A DNA stretch of 64,000 nucleotides from Arenibacter certesii DSM 19833 (GCF_000429545.1 NZ_AUCB01000026.1:1-64000), one strand, 5' to 3'; positions 45,364-55,562 are shown, counted from the stretch's first letter. Notes: generated by a model from the letters alone, not told the origin. Numbers and translations: made by a program.

Positions 45364-47244
45364 CTATTCAACGTTTTGCGTTGCCTGCCAGAAATTATTT
45401 TCAAAATTAATGTCCGCCATCAACTGGGATGGATCTATAACAATCGCTTTAATACTATTTAAAGGCTTGTTTAGCTCAAAACTGTAGTTTGGGTAAGCCC
45501 AGGGCCAGTTTTGTAATACAGTCCTTTTAAGAGTTGGATATGGGTTTTCCTTCTCACCGTACATCATCCTAAGCGGTGCGTAAAGTGTTTCTTGGGTACC
45601 ATCATTATAGATTACAAAAATGTCTATGGGCATAGGCATGGACCCAATGCGTTCCAAACTTATCTTAGTCTTATCTCCTTCTGCTACAACTTCCTTAATA
45701 CCATAGTCTATAGTGTTTGTGGTCTGTGTCCAATCTGTAAGGTACCAGTTTAATTCCATATGGGACACTTTTTCGGCTGTTCTAATAAAATCGGTTGGTG
45801 TAGGATGGGTAAATTTAAAATCCTCATAATATTTACGCAAGGTTTCCATAAGCTTGTCCTGTCCAATTATATAGCCCAATTGGGAAAGGAAAATTGCACC
45901 TTTACTATAGGCAGCTACACTATAGGAAAAATTAAGGTCGTATCTATCGGCATGTGTTGTCTGTGGTCGCTCTTCCCCTGCTTCTATAAGTCTATAATAG
46001 CTATTGTAAGATCCTTCAAAAGGATTTTCCTTTTTCTGATCCATAATCAAGTTCATGCACAAACTAGAAATAAAGGAAGTAAATCCTTCATCCATCCATT
46101 CATGTTTGGTCTCGTTAGTGGCCAATACGTGCTGAAACCAAGAGTGTGCCAACTCGTGAACCATGACCCCTACTAGGCTTCCAATTGTTCTTTCTCCTGT
46201 AATAAGTGTACCCATGGCATATTCCATACCACCGTCTCCACCTTGGATAACAGAGTATTGATCATAGGGATATTCTCCTAGGTTATTATTGAAAAACTCC
46301 ATCGCTTCCACCGTTTTTGGCTGAAGGTTTTTCCAGTTTTCCAAAATTTCCTTGTTGTCCTTATATAGGAAATGTAGGGTTGGACCGTTCTCCATTTGCA
46401 CGATATCGTGAATATATTCTGGATCAGCTGCCCACATAAAATCGTGTACTTGCGGGGCTTTAAAATGCCAAGTAAGGGTTTTTCCCTTTACTCTTTTCAC
46501 CTTAGATCCAGGCGTTTCATAACCATGACCTACTTCTTGTGCGTTTTGCAGGTAACCGGTACCCCCAACAGTATAGTTTTTGTCTAGGGTTATCTTTACG
46601 TCATAATCTCCCCAAACCCCATGAAACTCACGTCCAATATAGGGAGTAGCATGCCAGCCTTCAAAATCGTATTCTGCCATTTTTGGATACCACTGGCTCA
46701 TGGAGAGCGCTATGCCTTCACTGCTATTTCTACCGCTACGTCTTACTTGTTCAGGAACCTGCCCAGTAAACGACATGTCAAAAGTAGCCTTGCCTCCTGC
46801 TGGAATGGGCTTGTTTAGGCTAACCACCAAGATAGTCCCTTCTTCCTTAAACGTAACAGGTTGCCCATCTTGATTAAGTTGTGATACGCGTAAGTAACCA
46901 ATCTCGTCTGGACTTAGGGTAGCGATTCTACTTTTCCCTTCGTGCATCATTCTACGGTCTGGATCTGGAATACTTTGTAAGCGTACATCCATTTCACTAC
47001 CTGGTTGAAAGGCGTTAAAGTAGAGATGGTAATATACTCTCGTCAATTCGTCCGGAGAGTTATTGGTGTATACCAATTTTTGAGTTCCAGTAAATTGATA
47101 GTTTTTCACATCCATGGATACGTCCATGGTATAATCTACATGTTGTTGCCAATAGGAGGTGTTTCCCTGCGCCTTAATTGTGGAGGTCAGTCCACAGAGC
47201 GCAATGATTAAACCTGCTAAAAGTCCTTTACTATACTTCATCAT
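45364..47244 (-). CDS. M1-family metallopeptidase
   Basis: A 626-residue exported zinc aminopeptidase with a signal peptide at about 1-26. The N-terminal beta domain (about 30-240) is followed by the catalytic domain with the exopeptidase-type GGMEYAM (GxMEN-like, with Tyr for Asn) and the zinc motif HELAHSWFQH, the third ligand lying in MDEGFTSF 18 residues on. The C-terminus has a beta domain. It probably digests peptides in the periplasm or outside. It is the last gene of a tight operon, 2 bp after the S8 protease. Confidence 0.92.
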   Translation of the reverse strand: MMKYSKGLLAGLIIALCGLTSTIKAQGNTSYWQQHVDYTMDVSMDVKNYQFTGTQKLVYTNNSPDELTRVYYHLYFNAFQPGSEMDVRLQSIPDPDRRMMHEGKSRIATLSPDEIGYLRVSQLNQDGQPVTFKEEGTILVVSLNKPIPAGGKATFDMSFTGQVPEQVRRSGRNSSEGIALSMSQWYPKMAEYDFEGWHATPYIGREFHGVWGDYDVKITLDKNYTVGGTGYLQNAQEVGHGYETPGSKVKRVKGKTLTWHFKAPQVHDFMWAADPEYIHDIVQMENGPTLHFLYKDNKEILENWKNLQPKTVEAMEFFNNNLGEYPYDQYSVIQGGDGGMEYAMGTLITGERTIGSLVGVMVHELAHSWFQHVLATNETKHEWMDEGFTSFISSLCMNLIMDQKKENPFEGSYNSYYRLIEAGEERPQTTHADRYDLNFSYSVAAYSKGAIFLSQLGYIIGQDKLMETLRKYYEDFKFTHPTPTDFIRTAEKVSHMELNWYLTDWTQTTNTIDYGIKEVVAEGDKTKISLERIGSMPMPIDIFVIYNDGTQETLYAPLRMMYGEKENPYPTLKRTVLQNWPWAYPNYSFELNKPLNSIKAIVIDPSQLMADINFENNFWQATQNVE

Positions 47245-47246
47245 TC

Positions 47247-48878
47247 TTATAATTTTAATTTGCCTTTAGAAACAGCCTCGGCCATTATAAGGGCGTTATA
47301 GGCATTTACCATTTTTCCGGATTTAGAAATATCTTTAAAATCCATAGACTTATTATCATCGCCACCTACCGATACTTTCGATTTAGAGGAAAGACCAGAC
47401 TGCATAATTATTTTCTTCACCTGCGAAGCAGATAAATCGGGATAGTAAGACATAATTAATGCTGCTACTCCGGCCACAGCGGGAGCTGCCATGGAAGTAC
47501 CGCCTTGAAAATCATATTTACTTTCTGGCATAGTAGAATAAATAGCACTTCCAGGGGCAAAAACGTCTACGTTTATTGCACCGTAATTGGAAAATGAAGC
47601 TACCATTTCCGATCCGTACTTGCTGGTTAACGCTCCTACAGTAATAACGTTATCGGCCATTTCTGGACCGTTGTTTATTTGGTCGTTAGGAAAGTTAGGG
47701 TTTTTTGGATCGTCTAAGTCTTGACTAGAATTTCCTGCGGCATGTACAAAAAGCACATCGTTTTCTGCTGCGTATTTAATAGCATCATATACCCATTCTG
47801 CATTTGGTGAAAAAGATTTTCCAAAACTACCATTGATAATTCTGGCACCGTTGTCTACTGCATATCTAATCCCTAAAGCAATATCCTTATCGTATTCATC
47901 TCCATTAGGTACTGCACGGATACTCATTAATTTCACATTGTTAGCAACACCATTGGCTCCTTTTCCGTTATTTCTTTCGGCTCCAATAATACCGGCCACA
48001 TGGGTACCGTGACTTTCATCTTCCAACCTGCTTTGAGGATTTCCGTCTCCGTAGTTGGTATCGGTAATATCATAAGGATCGTCACCAACTATTTCTCTAC
48101 CGTTAAAATCTACGTTTAGGTTATAATTCAACTGGTCCGAGAAATAGGTAATACCGTTGTTCAAATCCTTTAATACCTCGGAAATGGAATCCTTAATAGT
48201 TAACATTTGGGTTAATATTCCCACATTGCCCATCATAGCTTCATTTTCTGGCTTTATTGTCGCTAGGTCTTTTTTGGTGTAGGTATCTTTTCCTAACAAT
48301 TCCTTTACGTCAGAATCTGCATTTTTAACAGCCTGATAGATTTGCTCATATCGCTGTTTGTTTTGTAAAGCTTTATCGTAATCCTTCTCCAAGTTTTCCT
48401 TGGCTCTTGCTTGTAAAGCTGCATCACCTAGGTTAAGGGCAACAATTCTAGCCATTTCTAACTGCTCGTTATAGGAATCTCCTAAAAAGTTATAGCCGTG
48501 AATATCATCTACATAACCATTATTGTCGTCATCAATATTATTACCGGGAATTTCTTTTTCGTTTACCCAAAGTACATTTTTAAGGTCCTCATGAGTTAAG
48601 TCCATTCCCGCGTCCAATACAGCTACAACTACTGTTTTTCCTTTTTTATCTTTAATTATCTCAGCATACGCCTTATCTACACTCATTCCTGGGATAGTAT
48701 CTGTAAGCAGATCTAAATGTCCCCAGTTCTTTTTCTCCGCCTCGGTTAGTTCAGCGGTTTTTAGTGGGAGGGTATCTATATTTTCAATTGGGGTTGAAAC
48801 AAGGGCGGTTCCACCGCAACCAAAAAGGAGAAAGGAGGCCATTATGGCCAACATAGATTTGTTAAATGTCATCGTCAT
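47247..48878 (-). CDS. S8-family (subtilisin) serine peptidase, lipoprotein
   Basis: A 543-residue predicted lipoprotein with lipobox LFGC at Cys21. The catalytic triad is visible: Asp in VVAVLDAGMDLTHEDLK (about residue 89), His in ESHGTHVAGIIGA and Ser in QGGTSMAAPAVAG. A ~200-residue mostly helical insertion lies between Asp and His (EQLEMARIVALNLGD to YNLNVDFNG), as in many Bacteroidota subtilases. It lies between an SMP-30-like lipoprotein (16 bp upstream) and the M1 peptidase (2 bp downstream), suggesting joint protein turnover in the envelope. Confidence 0.93.
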   Translation of the reverse strand: MTMTFNKSMLAIMASFLLFGCGGTALVSTPIENIDTLPLKTAELTEAEKKNWGHLDLLTDTIPGMSVDKAYAEIIKDKKGKTVVVAVLDAGMDLTHEDLKNVLWVNEKEIPGNNIDDDNNGYVDDIHGYNFLGDSYNEQLEMARIVALNLGDAALQARAKENLEKDYDKALQNKQRYEQIYQAVKNADSDVKELLGKDTYTKKDLATIKPENEAMMGNVGILTQMLTIKDSISEVLKDLNNGITYFSDQLNYNLNVDFNGREIVGDDPYDITDTNYGDGNPQSRLEDESHGTHVAGIIGAERNNGKGANGVANNVKLMSIRAVPNGDEYDKDIALGIRYAVDNGARIINGSFGKSFSPNAEWVYDAIKYAAENDVLFVHAAGNSSQDLDDPKNPNFPNDQINNGPEMADNVITVGALTSKYGSEMVASFSNYGAINVDVFAPGSAIYSTMPESKYDFQGGTSMAAPAVAGVAALIMSYYPDLSASQVKKIIMQSGLSSKSKVSVGGDDNKSMDFKDISKSGKMVNAYNALIMAEAVSKGKLKL

Positions 48879-48894
48879 TTGTTGTTAAGTTAAT

Positions 48895-49782
48895 TTATTC
48901 GTTTTTATTGAAGGATCTGCCAGGATATTCCGCTCTAAAGGTTTCTATACTACCACGATCTGCCATGGTTACAAAGCAGGTTTTACCGTCTTGGCCTCCA
49001 AAAGCAATATTGGAAGGTTTTTTTCCTTTCAGTTGAATTTCCGATATTATTTTTCCGCTTTTATCTACTACCACCACGGAGCCTTTATCGTATCGGGTAA
49101 TGTATAAGTTCCCCTTAATATCGCATCGCATCCCATCCATACCAAAATCATCGAAAGCAAGAAACTCCTTTTTTTGGTGTATGGTGCCATCCTCTTTAAT
49201 ATCATATTCCCAGACCTTCCGCTGTACCGATTCGTTCACATATAGCTTACGCCCATCTGGACTCACCTCTATGCCGTTAGTAGTTCCCATATTATCTTCT
49301 AAGAGTTGTATTTTTCTATTCTGGTCTACCATCCAAATCCTGCCACTGCCTTCTTTCCAATTGGGATCGCTAAGATAAATGGTGTTATTTGGTGCTATGG
49401 CTAAATCGTTAGGCTGATTAAGTATAGAATCTTGAGCCCAAACTTCAGGTGTTTTGCTTCCTTTTTTTACCCGATATACTTTATGGCCTTTATAATCTGC
49501 AATAAACATATTCCCGTGGGTGTCAAAACGGATTCCGTTTCCTATACTTCCCTCGGGTAAGGTTAGGTATATTTTTCCTTTTCCATTTTGGTCTACGATT
49601 CCTATAGTACCTTCTTCCTCAAAATTAACGGCAAAGAGATCACCATTGGCATTTACTGCGGGACCTTCTATCCCTTTGGTAAATACATATTCTGCTGTAA
49701 AATCAGTACTGTGTTTTTGTTTTGGATTACAATTAGTAAGTACAAAAAGGCAAGTAATGGTAAAAATGGTTAGGCGGATCAT
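48895..49782 (-). CDS. SMP-30/gluconolactonase-like lipoprotein
   Basis: A 295-residue six-bladed beta-propeller of the SMP-30/Gluconolactonase/LRE family. The start at 49782 is chosen because it avoids a 20-bp overlap with the upstream gene and gives a compact lipoprotein signal (MIRLTIFTITCLFVLTNC). Blade motifs NGIRFDTHGNMFIADYKG, LNQPNDLAIAPNNTIYLSDPNW and GTTNGIEVSPDGRKLYVNES carry the metal-site Asn/Asp residues. The family hydrolyses lactones or phosphate esters. The substrate is unknown. It begins 1 bp after the MBL gene stop. Confidence 0.88.
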   Translation of the reverse strand: MIRLTIFTITCLFVLTNCNPKQKHSTDFTAEYVFTKGIEGPAVNANGDLFAVNFEEEGTIGIVDQNGKGKIYLTLPEGSIGNGIRFDTHGNMFIADYKGHKVYRVKKGSKTPEVWAQDSILNQPNDLAIAPNNTIYLSDPNWKEGSGRIWMVDQNRKIQLLEDNMGTTNGIEVSPDGRKLYVNESVQRKVWEYDIKEDGTIHQKKEFLAFDDFGMDGMRCDIKGNLYITRYDKGSVVVVDKSGKIISEIQLKGKKPSNIAFGGQDGKTCFVTMADRGSIETFRAEYPGRSFNKNE

Positions 49783-49783
49783 A

Positions 49784-50644
49784 TTATTCAAAAATATGGG
49801 CAAAGTTATGTGTTTCTTTTAAACGGACTCCTTTTTCTGTATGCTGCAAAGTACAGACTTGGTTATGGGCGTCGTGTTCCATAAATAGGTAATACTCATT
49901 TTTTACGGCGGTATCCAAAAAACGAGCTTTTTCTGAAAGCGTTAATAGGGGCCGGGTGTCGTACCCCATAACATAGGCAAGAGGAATATGGCCTACGGTA
50001 GGGAGCAGGTCTGCAACAAAGACCAATGTTTTTCCCTGGTAGGATATATGGGGTAACATTTGTTTTTCGGTATGTCCGTCTACAAATAGTATCCCAAAAT
50101 CGAGTTCCGATTTTTCAATAAAATCAGTTTCGTTTCTACTAACGAATCGCAATTGCCCACTTTCTTGCATAGGCAATAAGTTTTCGGTTAAAAACGATGC
50201 TTTTTCCCTAAAGTTGGGTTTGGTAGCCCAGTCCCAGTGAGCTTTATTAGACCAGAAAGTTGCATTTTTAAAGGCAGGTTCATAGCCTGTTCTGTCCTTG
50301 TTCCATTGCACGCTTCCTCCACAATGGTCAAAATGAAGGTGGGTCATAAAAACATCGGTAATATCATCTCTGTGAAAGCCGTGTTTTTTTAGGGAACGGT
50401 CTAAAGTATGATCGCCCCATTGGTAATAATAGCCAAAGAATTTTTCTGATTGCTTATTACCCATTCCAGTATCAATTAGAATTAAGCGGTCGCCATTCTC
50501 TATCAGGAGGCATCGGGCTGCAAGATCAATCATGTTATTGGCGTCGGCCGGATTGGTTCTGTTCCAAATTGATTTTGGAACAACACCGAACATGGCCCCA
50601 CCATCCAACTTAAAATTTCCTGTTTCTATGGGGTATAGTTTCAT
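49784..50644 (-). CDS. MBL-fold metallo-hydrolase
   Basis: A 286-residue cytoplasmic metallo-beta-lactamase-fold protein. The zinc motif is FMTHLHFDHCGGSVQW (HxHxDH), preceded by LILIDTGMG and followed by FVDGHTEKQMLPHISYQG with the next His ligand and FMEHDAH near the C-terminus. This resembles lactonase/quorum-quenching-like and AHL-lactonase-type members, but the substrate is not predictable. It is first gene of the MBL, SMP-30, S8, M1 operon (gaps 1, 16 and 2 bp). Confidence 0.9.
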   Translation of the reverse strand: MKLYPIETGNFKLDGGAMFGVVPKSIWNRTNPADANNMIDLAARCLLIENGDRLILIDTGMGNKQSEKFFGYYYQWGDHTLDRSLKKHGFHRDDITDVFMTHLHFDHCGGSVQWNKDRTGYEPAFKNATFWSNKAHWDWATKPNFREKASFLTENLLPMQESGQLRFVSRNETDFIEKSELDFGILFVDGHTEKQMLPHISYQGKTLVFVADLLPTVGHIPLAYVMGYDTRPLLTLSEKARFLDTAVKNEYYLFMEHDAHNQVCTLQHTEKGVRLKETHNFAHIFE

Positions 50645-50756
50645 CGAAAATACTTAATCCGTGCAAATTAACAAAAGGAGTAAGTATATTGTTGAAAACC
50701 CTATTTTATTAGTGGTTTTTTAACATTTTTCAAGAAATTGAGTATTGTAAAACCTA

Positions 50757-52538
50757 CTATTCCAGATAAATAACCTTTTCATTGGCACTAATATTATCTT
50801 TAAAATGGAAGGGACGCTTATGACCATTTTCATCTACAATTAAAATAGGAAGAATATCTTTATTTTTACCGCGTTCCTTTACCCATTCCCTTGTGGTACT
50901 ATCGCTTTCCACAGTTTCTATGTTTTCCTTAAATTCATTGGCCGATATTTTATATGCCCATGGAGCCATATCGGTTTTATTGGCAAATAGAGAAGAAGCG
51001 TCCATAGGATCTAGAAGATTTACTCCTGCTGCGTTTTCATCTGGCGACATCAACACTATTTTATTGGGGATATAAAAGGAATTATTTGCTAGTTGGGTAG
51101 CAAGCAGATTGATCTCGCTATTCCCAGTGAGCGCAATAAAGGTATTTTTATCAATGGCATTGGCCATTTCAAAAGTATCTTCTTTTAAAGCATTTCCGTG
51201 TATTGCGGTTACCCCCTGCTCATTGGCCTCGTGTATTAGCTCTTTATTAGAATCTATTAAGACCACCTCATGGTGTTCCTTAAGTTGTTTAGCAATATAT
51301 AGTCCTAAGGGATTGGCGCCAAGGATTAAATATCCTTTTCTAGTGTCTTGTTTTACCAATTCCCCTCTTTTTCGTAACCAATTAGTAGTCCATGTTAAGA
51401 ATAAGGGAACTGTAAGTGTGGTAGAAATGGCCATGAATACCAATATGGAGAATATTTCTGTGGTGATAATTCCCATTTGGAGGCCTATACCTGCTATGAT
51501 AATTTCTACGGCTCCCCTCCCGTTCATACCTGTTCCTATGGTGATCCCCTCTCGCCATCCGTAGCCGCTAGGGAGATAAAACAAGGCGGTCCCTACAATC
51601 TTTCCAATCACGGCTCCTGCAATAATTAATATTAAAAGAACAAGATCGGTTTGGAAGACCTCCAAGCTAACGTGAAACCCAGCGGTAACAAAGAAAATAG
51701 GAGCTAGAAATCCAATGGACATGTCATGGAAGACAATGGTTACATCCTTTAAAACGTTTCTAGAAAACACCCCTTCCCTAATAAAGAGACCCGCCATAAA
51801 GGCCCCTAGAATACCATGGAGACCAGCAATTTCGGCAAGTTCAGAAAAGGCCAATACAATGATGACCATTATAGTAAAATGAAATGTACGGTTAATTGTT
51901 TTTGTTTTGGACAACAATTTACCTAAGAGTGGAAAACCATAGATCCCTATTAAGGTGGCTGCTGCAAAAAATAGAATTGCTTTTCCTGCTACCCAAGTCA
52001 ACCCGGCAGCGTCTACACTTCCTACATCTACAAAACCAATTATCCCAGCAAAAATTACCAAAGCCAAGGTGTCGGATATTAACGCTCCGGCCATAAGTAC
52101 ATAAGCTATTCTAGTATCCAGAAGTTTAAGGTCTACCAAAATTCTACTTTTTGTGGCCAAGGAGGTTACCCCAACAGCAATACCTACAAAAAGCGCGGCA
52201 ATCTGGGTACCATCAAAAATTATAATGGTATAATAACCCAGCGCAAAAGGAACTACAAATCCACCTATGGCAGCAAGTAATCCTGCCCATGAAGCTTTTC
52301 CTAAATCTTTAAAATTGATTTCCATTCCGATATAGGCCATCAGAAAAAGAATACCTACTTCTGCCAAAGTATTAAGGGCTTCCGAGGTTTCTAAAATGCC
52401 CAGTAAAGCGGGACCAAGTAAAATACCAATTAACAATTCACCTAGGATAGGAGGAAAACCTACTCGTTTTGCAACCATTCCACCTACCCAGGCGGCAATT
52501 AAAACAAGAAGAAGATTTAAGATTTGTAGTTCTGCCAT
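50757..52538 (-). CDS. Cation:proton antiporter, CPA2/Kef type with RCK_N domain
   Basis: A 593-residue protein with about 12 N-terminal membrane segments (Na/H exchanger domain, about 1-385: GFPPILGELLIGILLGPALLG). A cytosolic Rossmann RCK/TrkA-N domain follows (about 400-510: GYLILGANPLGLYIAKQLKEHHEVVLIDSN). The C-terminal ~80 residues are a possible regulatory (TrkA-C-like) region. It would exchange K+ or Na+ for protons under NAD(H) or nucleotide control. It is divergent from a second antiporter across a 220-bp gap. The N-terminus is unusually short before TM1, as is normal for this family. Confidence 0.9.
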   Translation of the reverse strand: MAELQILNLLLVLIAAWVGGMVAKRVGFPPILGELLIGILLGPALLGILETSEALNTLAEVGILFLMAYIGMEINFKDLGKASWAGLLAAIGGFVVPFALGYYTIIIFDGTQIAALFVGIAVGVTSLATKSRILVDLKLLDTRIAYVLMAGALISDTLALVIFAGIIGFVDVGSVDAAGLTWVAGKAILFFAAATLIGIYGFPLLGKLLSKTKTINRTFHFTIMVIIVLAFSELAEIAGLHGILGAFMAGLFIREGVFSRNVLKDVTIVFHDMSIGFLAPIFFVTAGFHVSLEVFQTDLVLLILIIAGAVIGKIVGTALFYLPSGYGWREGITIGTGMNGRGAVEIIIAGIGLQMGIITTEIFSILVFMAISTTLTVPLFLTWTTNWLRKRGELVKQDTRKGYLILGANPLGLYIAKQLKEHHEVVLIDSNKELIHEANEQGVTAIHGNALKEDTFEMANAIDKNTFIALTGNSEINLLATQLANNSFYIPNKIVLMSPDENAAGVNLLDPMDASSLFANKTDMAPWAYKISANEFKENIETVESDSTTREWVKERGKNKDILPILIVDENGHKRPFHFKDNISANEKVIYLE

Positions 52539-52758
52539 AAGATAGAAGATATGAAAAAATTGGTCGGGAAAATACCTAAATAATGCTAATTCACAAAGTA
52601 ACCATACAAAATAATGGATTTCTTCTCCATAATTTACACTTCATTATTGGGTTCAAAATTATTGTCACTTTTACGAATTTGTTGGCGTTGATCCATGTTT
52701 TTTCCCTTTAGACTAATATTTTTACCATTTTTAAACTTATATTGTCCCAAACAGATTT

Positions 52759-54624
52759 ATGGTAGAGCTTGCAGGAATAGTTGTTCTAGGTATTATAGCA
52801 CAGTGGGTAGCATGGCGTTTTAAATTACCCGCTATTTTGCCACTGATTCTTATTGGACTCTTAGTAGGTCCAATAGCTACATTGTTTACAGAAGATGGCA
52901 CTAAATTAATTAGACCTATATGGAATGAGAAGGAGGGATTATTTTTAGGGGAAAGCCTATATCATTTTGTCTCGCTGGCCATTGGTGTTATTCTTTTTGA
53001 AGGCGGACTTACCCTAAAACGGTCGGAGGTAGCAAGAGTAGGTCCCGTAATTACAAAGTTGATTACGGTGGGAAGCGCAGTAACCTTTTTCTTAGCGGGC
53101 ACCGCAGCTCATCTTATATTTAATTTATCATGGCAAATTTCATTTTTATTTTCTGCATTGATTATTGTCACTGGTCCAACGGTTATTACACCTATTCTTA
53201 GGAATATTCCGTTGAAAAAAGATCTATCAGCAGTATTGAAATGGGAAGGAATACTGATAGACCCTATAGGAGCATTAGTGGCGGTATTGGTATTTGAGTT
53301 TATAAGTATTGGAGAAGGACAGGGTTATACCCAAACAGGTTTGTTGGAGTTTGTAAAGGTTTTGTTGTTAGGCTTCACCTTTGGTTTCACTTTTGCACAC
53401 GCCTTAACTCAGGTCATAAAGAGGAATTATGTTCCGCATTATTTATTAAATGTGGTATCCCTATCCGTAGTACTTTCAGTTTTTGTGATTGCTGAGCTTT
53501 TTGCGCATGAATCCGGCCTACTTGCCGTGGTGGTTATGGGTATGGTAATGGGAAACACGCAGTTACCCAATATAAAAGAATTGCTCTATTTTAAGGAGTC
53601 CCTTAGCATACTCTTAATTTCTATGTTGTTCATTCTTCTTTCAGCAAGTATGAATATATCGGAATTGAAGTTATTGTATACCCCTCAAACATTGCTACTT
53701 TTCGCCATTGTAGTTTTTGTGATCAGGCCTTTGGGAGTATTCTTGAGTACCATGGGGTCTAATCTTAAAGTAAAGGAAAAGGTATTTATTAGTTGGGTAG
53801 GGCCAAGGGGAATTGTTGCTGCAGGAATCGCCTCGCTATTTGGATCAAAATTAATTTTAAGAGGAGAACCTGGTGCGGAATATATAACACCTCTGGTATT
53901 TATGATTGTATTGGGAACGGTATTGCTAAACGCTTCCACTGCCCGCCTTATGGCTAAATTATTGGGAGTGTATTTGGAGAAGTCCGAAGGAATTTTAATT
54001 GTTGGGGCATCTTCGGTATCTAGATTAATAGGTAGTTATCTTAAAAAGAACAATAGGCATGTGGTTTTAATTGATAATAACAAAACCAATATTGATAGCG
54101 CTAAAGGTCTTGGCCTAGAAGCTTTTGTAGCCAGTATTTATTCCGATGCGCTTACTGACGATTTAGAATTGAGTGATATTGGTTACCTCATGGCACTGAC
54201 CGGCAACTCGGACATTAACAAATACGCTGTGAATACCTTTAAAAAACAATTTGGGGAAAATGGTGCGTTTCGACTCATTAATTCCGAGGAGATGAGCAAT
54301 CCGGACAATAACCCCAAAGAAGGATTGTTTTCCCATACCGATGATTATGTTAAGTTAACGGAAACAGCAAGGAGATATCCGGTTATAAATGAAATTGAGT
54401 TAAAAGATAAAGAGCATTATGAGGGATTAATTGAAATCACCAAAGCGGATAGAGATATTGTTCCATTATTCTTTAAAGGGCTTGATGGGGATTTAAAGAT
54501 TATTTCATCGTTTAGCACTGATTTTGAGGATATAGCAGAGGGAAGCAAACTGGTATATCTTGGGAAAAAAATGGAAGTGGATATGGAGCCGGAAGAGGAT
54601 AAAATAGATACTGATATAAATTAA
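52759..54624 (+). CDS. Cation:proton antiporter, CPA1 type with RCK-like domain
   Basis: A 621-residue protein with about 12 membrane segments (about 1-400: LPAILPLILIGLLVGP, FSALIIVTGPTVITPILRN with the TGP/NhaP family block, KVFISWVGPRGIVAAGIASL). A cytosolic TrkA-N-like Rossmann domain spans about 415-520 (GILIVGASSVSRLIGSYLKKNNRHVVLIDN) with an acidic C-terminal tail. It probably exports Na+ or K+ in exchange for protons, relevant to a marine cell. It is transcribed divergently from the CPA2-type antiporter. Confidence 0.9.
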   Translation: MVELAGIVVLGIIAQWVAWRFKLPAILPLILIGLLVGPIATLFTEDGTKLIRPIWNEKEGLFLGESLYHFVSLAIGVILFEGGLTLKRSEVARVGPVITKLITVGSAVTFFLAGTAAHLIFNLSWQISFLFSALIIVTGPTVITPILRNIPLKKDLSAVLKWEGILIDPIGALVAVLVFEFISIGEGQGYTQTGLLEFVKVLLLGFTFGFTFAHALTQVIKRNYVPHYLLNVVSLSVVLSVFVIAELFAHESGLLAVVVMGMVMGNTQLPNIKELLYFKESLSILLISMLFILLSASMNISELKLLYTPQTLLLFAIVVFVIRPLGVFLSTMGSNLKVKEKVFISWVGPRGIVAAGIASLFGSKLILRGEPGAEYITPLVFMIVLGTVLLNASTARLMAKLLGVYLEKSEGILIVGASSVSRLIGSYLKKNNRHVVLIDNNKTNIDSAKGLGLEAFVASIYSDALTDDLELSDIGYLMALTGNSDINKYAVNTFKKQFGENGAFRLINSEEMSNPDNNPKEGLFSHTDDYVKLTETARRYPVINEIELKDKEHYEGLIEITKADRDIVPLFFKGLDGDLKIISSFSTDFEDIAEGSKLVYLGKKMEVDMEPEEDKIDTDIN

Positions 54625-54747
54625 GGCTTAAATGCGTAATTGCCAATACTAGATACATTGAACCGATTATGGTTTTCTATTTTATAAAGACTGTTTTACA
54701 AAGGTTAAAATCTAATAAACGGGGTGTGTTTTTAAATAACAAAGAGC

Positions 54748-55557
54748 TTACTGATATACTTTCACCCAATCAATAATCATTTGTACGGGCAAATCTTTTG
54801 GGTCTACTTTCCCTACCCAAGATCCACCTAACTGCATATCTAGCATAAAATAAAAGGGCTGATCAAAAGGCCATTGACTTGGGTCTACATCCTCTAGTTT
54901 AGGGTAAATAAAAGTCTCTTTTCCATTAAGGGTGAACACTAATTTATCTGGGAACCATTCCATCCCATAAACATTATATTTTTCTGGGTTTACAGCTACC
55001 GTGTTAGAATGTGGCGGAATAGATTTTTGTTTAAGTTCCAAGGTGTAGTAGGAGTGAACAGTCTGAAATATTTTTTCTTCAAAACTTAAACGCTCCATAA
55101 GGTCTATTTCCCCATTTTTGGGATAGGCCCCATATTTTGGTTGGTCTGCCAACATCCATAGTGCAGGCCAAGCACCTTGGGCACTTTCTAACTTAGCTTT
55201 TATTTCTATTTTCCCGTATTGATAGGCAAATTTACCCTTTGTAGATACTCCCCCTGTTAGGTAGGGCACGGTATCTATACTACGATCTGGATTAACGATA
55301 CCGCGTAGATAGAGTTTACCATCCTTTATATGGATGCAATCCTCATGAGGGGACATATAGTTGCCCCAGTCCGCTGAATTCCTTTCTATGACGTTCCATT
55401 TTGCCGCATCCAAATAATCATCTTTTTCGAAATGTTCTTCCCAGATCAGTTTCCAACTGCTCTGCTCTTCTGTGGCATTCTTGGATCCGCCACAACCTAA
55501 AAATAAAAATAGGCCACAAACTAATAAACTATAAACTTTACAGGTTGTGGAGGTCAT
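54748..55557 (-). CDS. Glycoside hydrolase family 16 lipoprotein (beta-glucanase/laminarinase type)
   Basis: A 269-residue predicted lipoprotein (lipobox FLGC, Cys22). The GH16 catalytic motif is NGEIDLMER, in which the first and last Glu are nucleophile and acid/base and Asp lies between. LIWEEHFEKDDYLDAAKWN and GAWPALWMLADQPKYG are further family blocks. GH16 enzymes cut beta-1,3/1,4-glucans, agar, porphyran or carrageenan. Laminarin-type is most likely but not proven. It begins 5 bp after lepA and probably shares its transcript. Confidence 0.9.
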   Translation of the reverse strand: MTSTTCKVYSLLVCGLFLFLGCGGSKNATEEQSSWKLIWEEHFEKDDYLDAAKWNVIERNSADWGNYMSPHEDCIHIKDGKLYLRGIVNPDRSIDTVPYLTGGVSTKGKFAYQYGKIEIKAKLESAQGAWPALWMLADQPKYGAYPKNGEIDLMERLSFEEKIFQTVHSYYTLELKQKSIPPHSNTVAVNPEKYNVYGMEWFPDKLVFTLNGKETFIYPKLEDVDPSQWPFDQPFYFMLDMQLGGSWVGKVDPKDLPVQMIIDWVKVYQ

Positions 55558-55562
55558 AATTA

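Noticed and set aside
45760-46176. 138-codon plus-strand frame
   Set aside because: Antisense to the M1 peptidase across its zinc motif region.
51109-51564. 151-codon plus-strand frame
   Set aside because: Antisense to the Kef-type antiporter, which has full family motifs.
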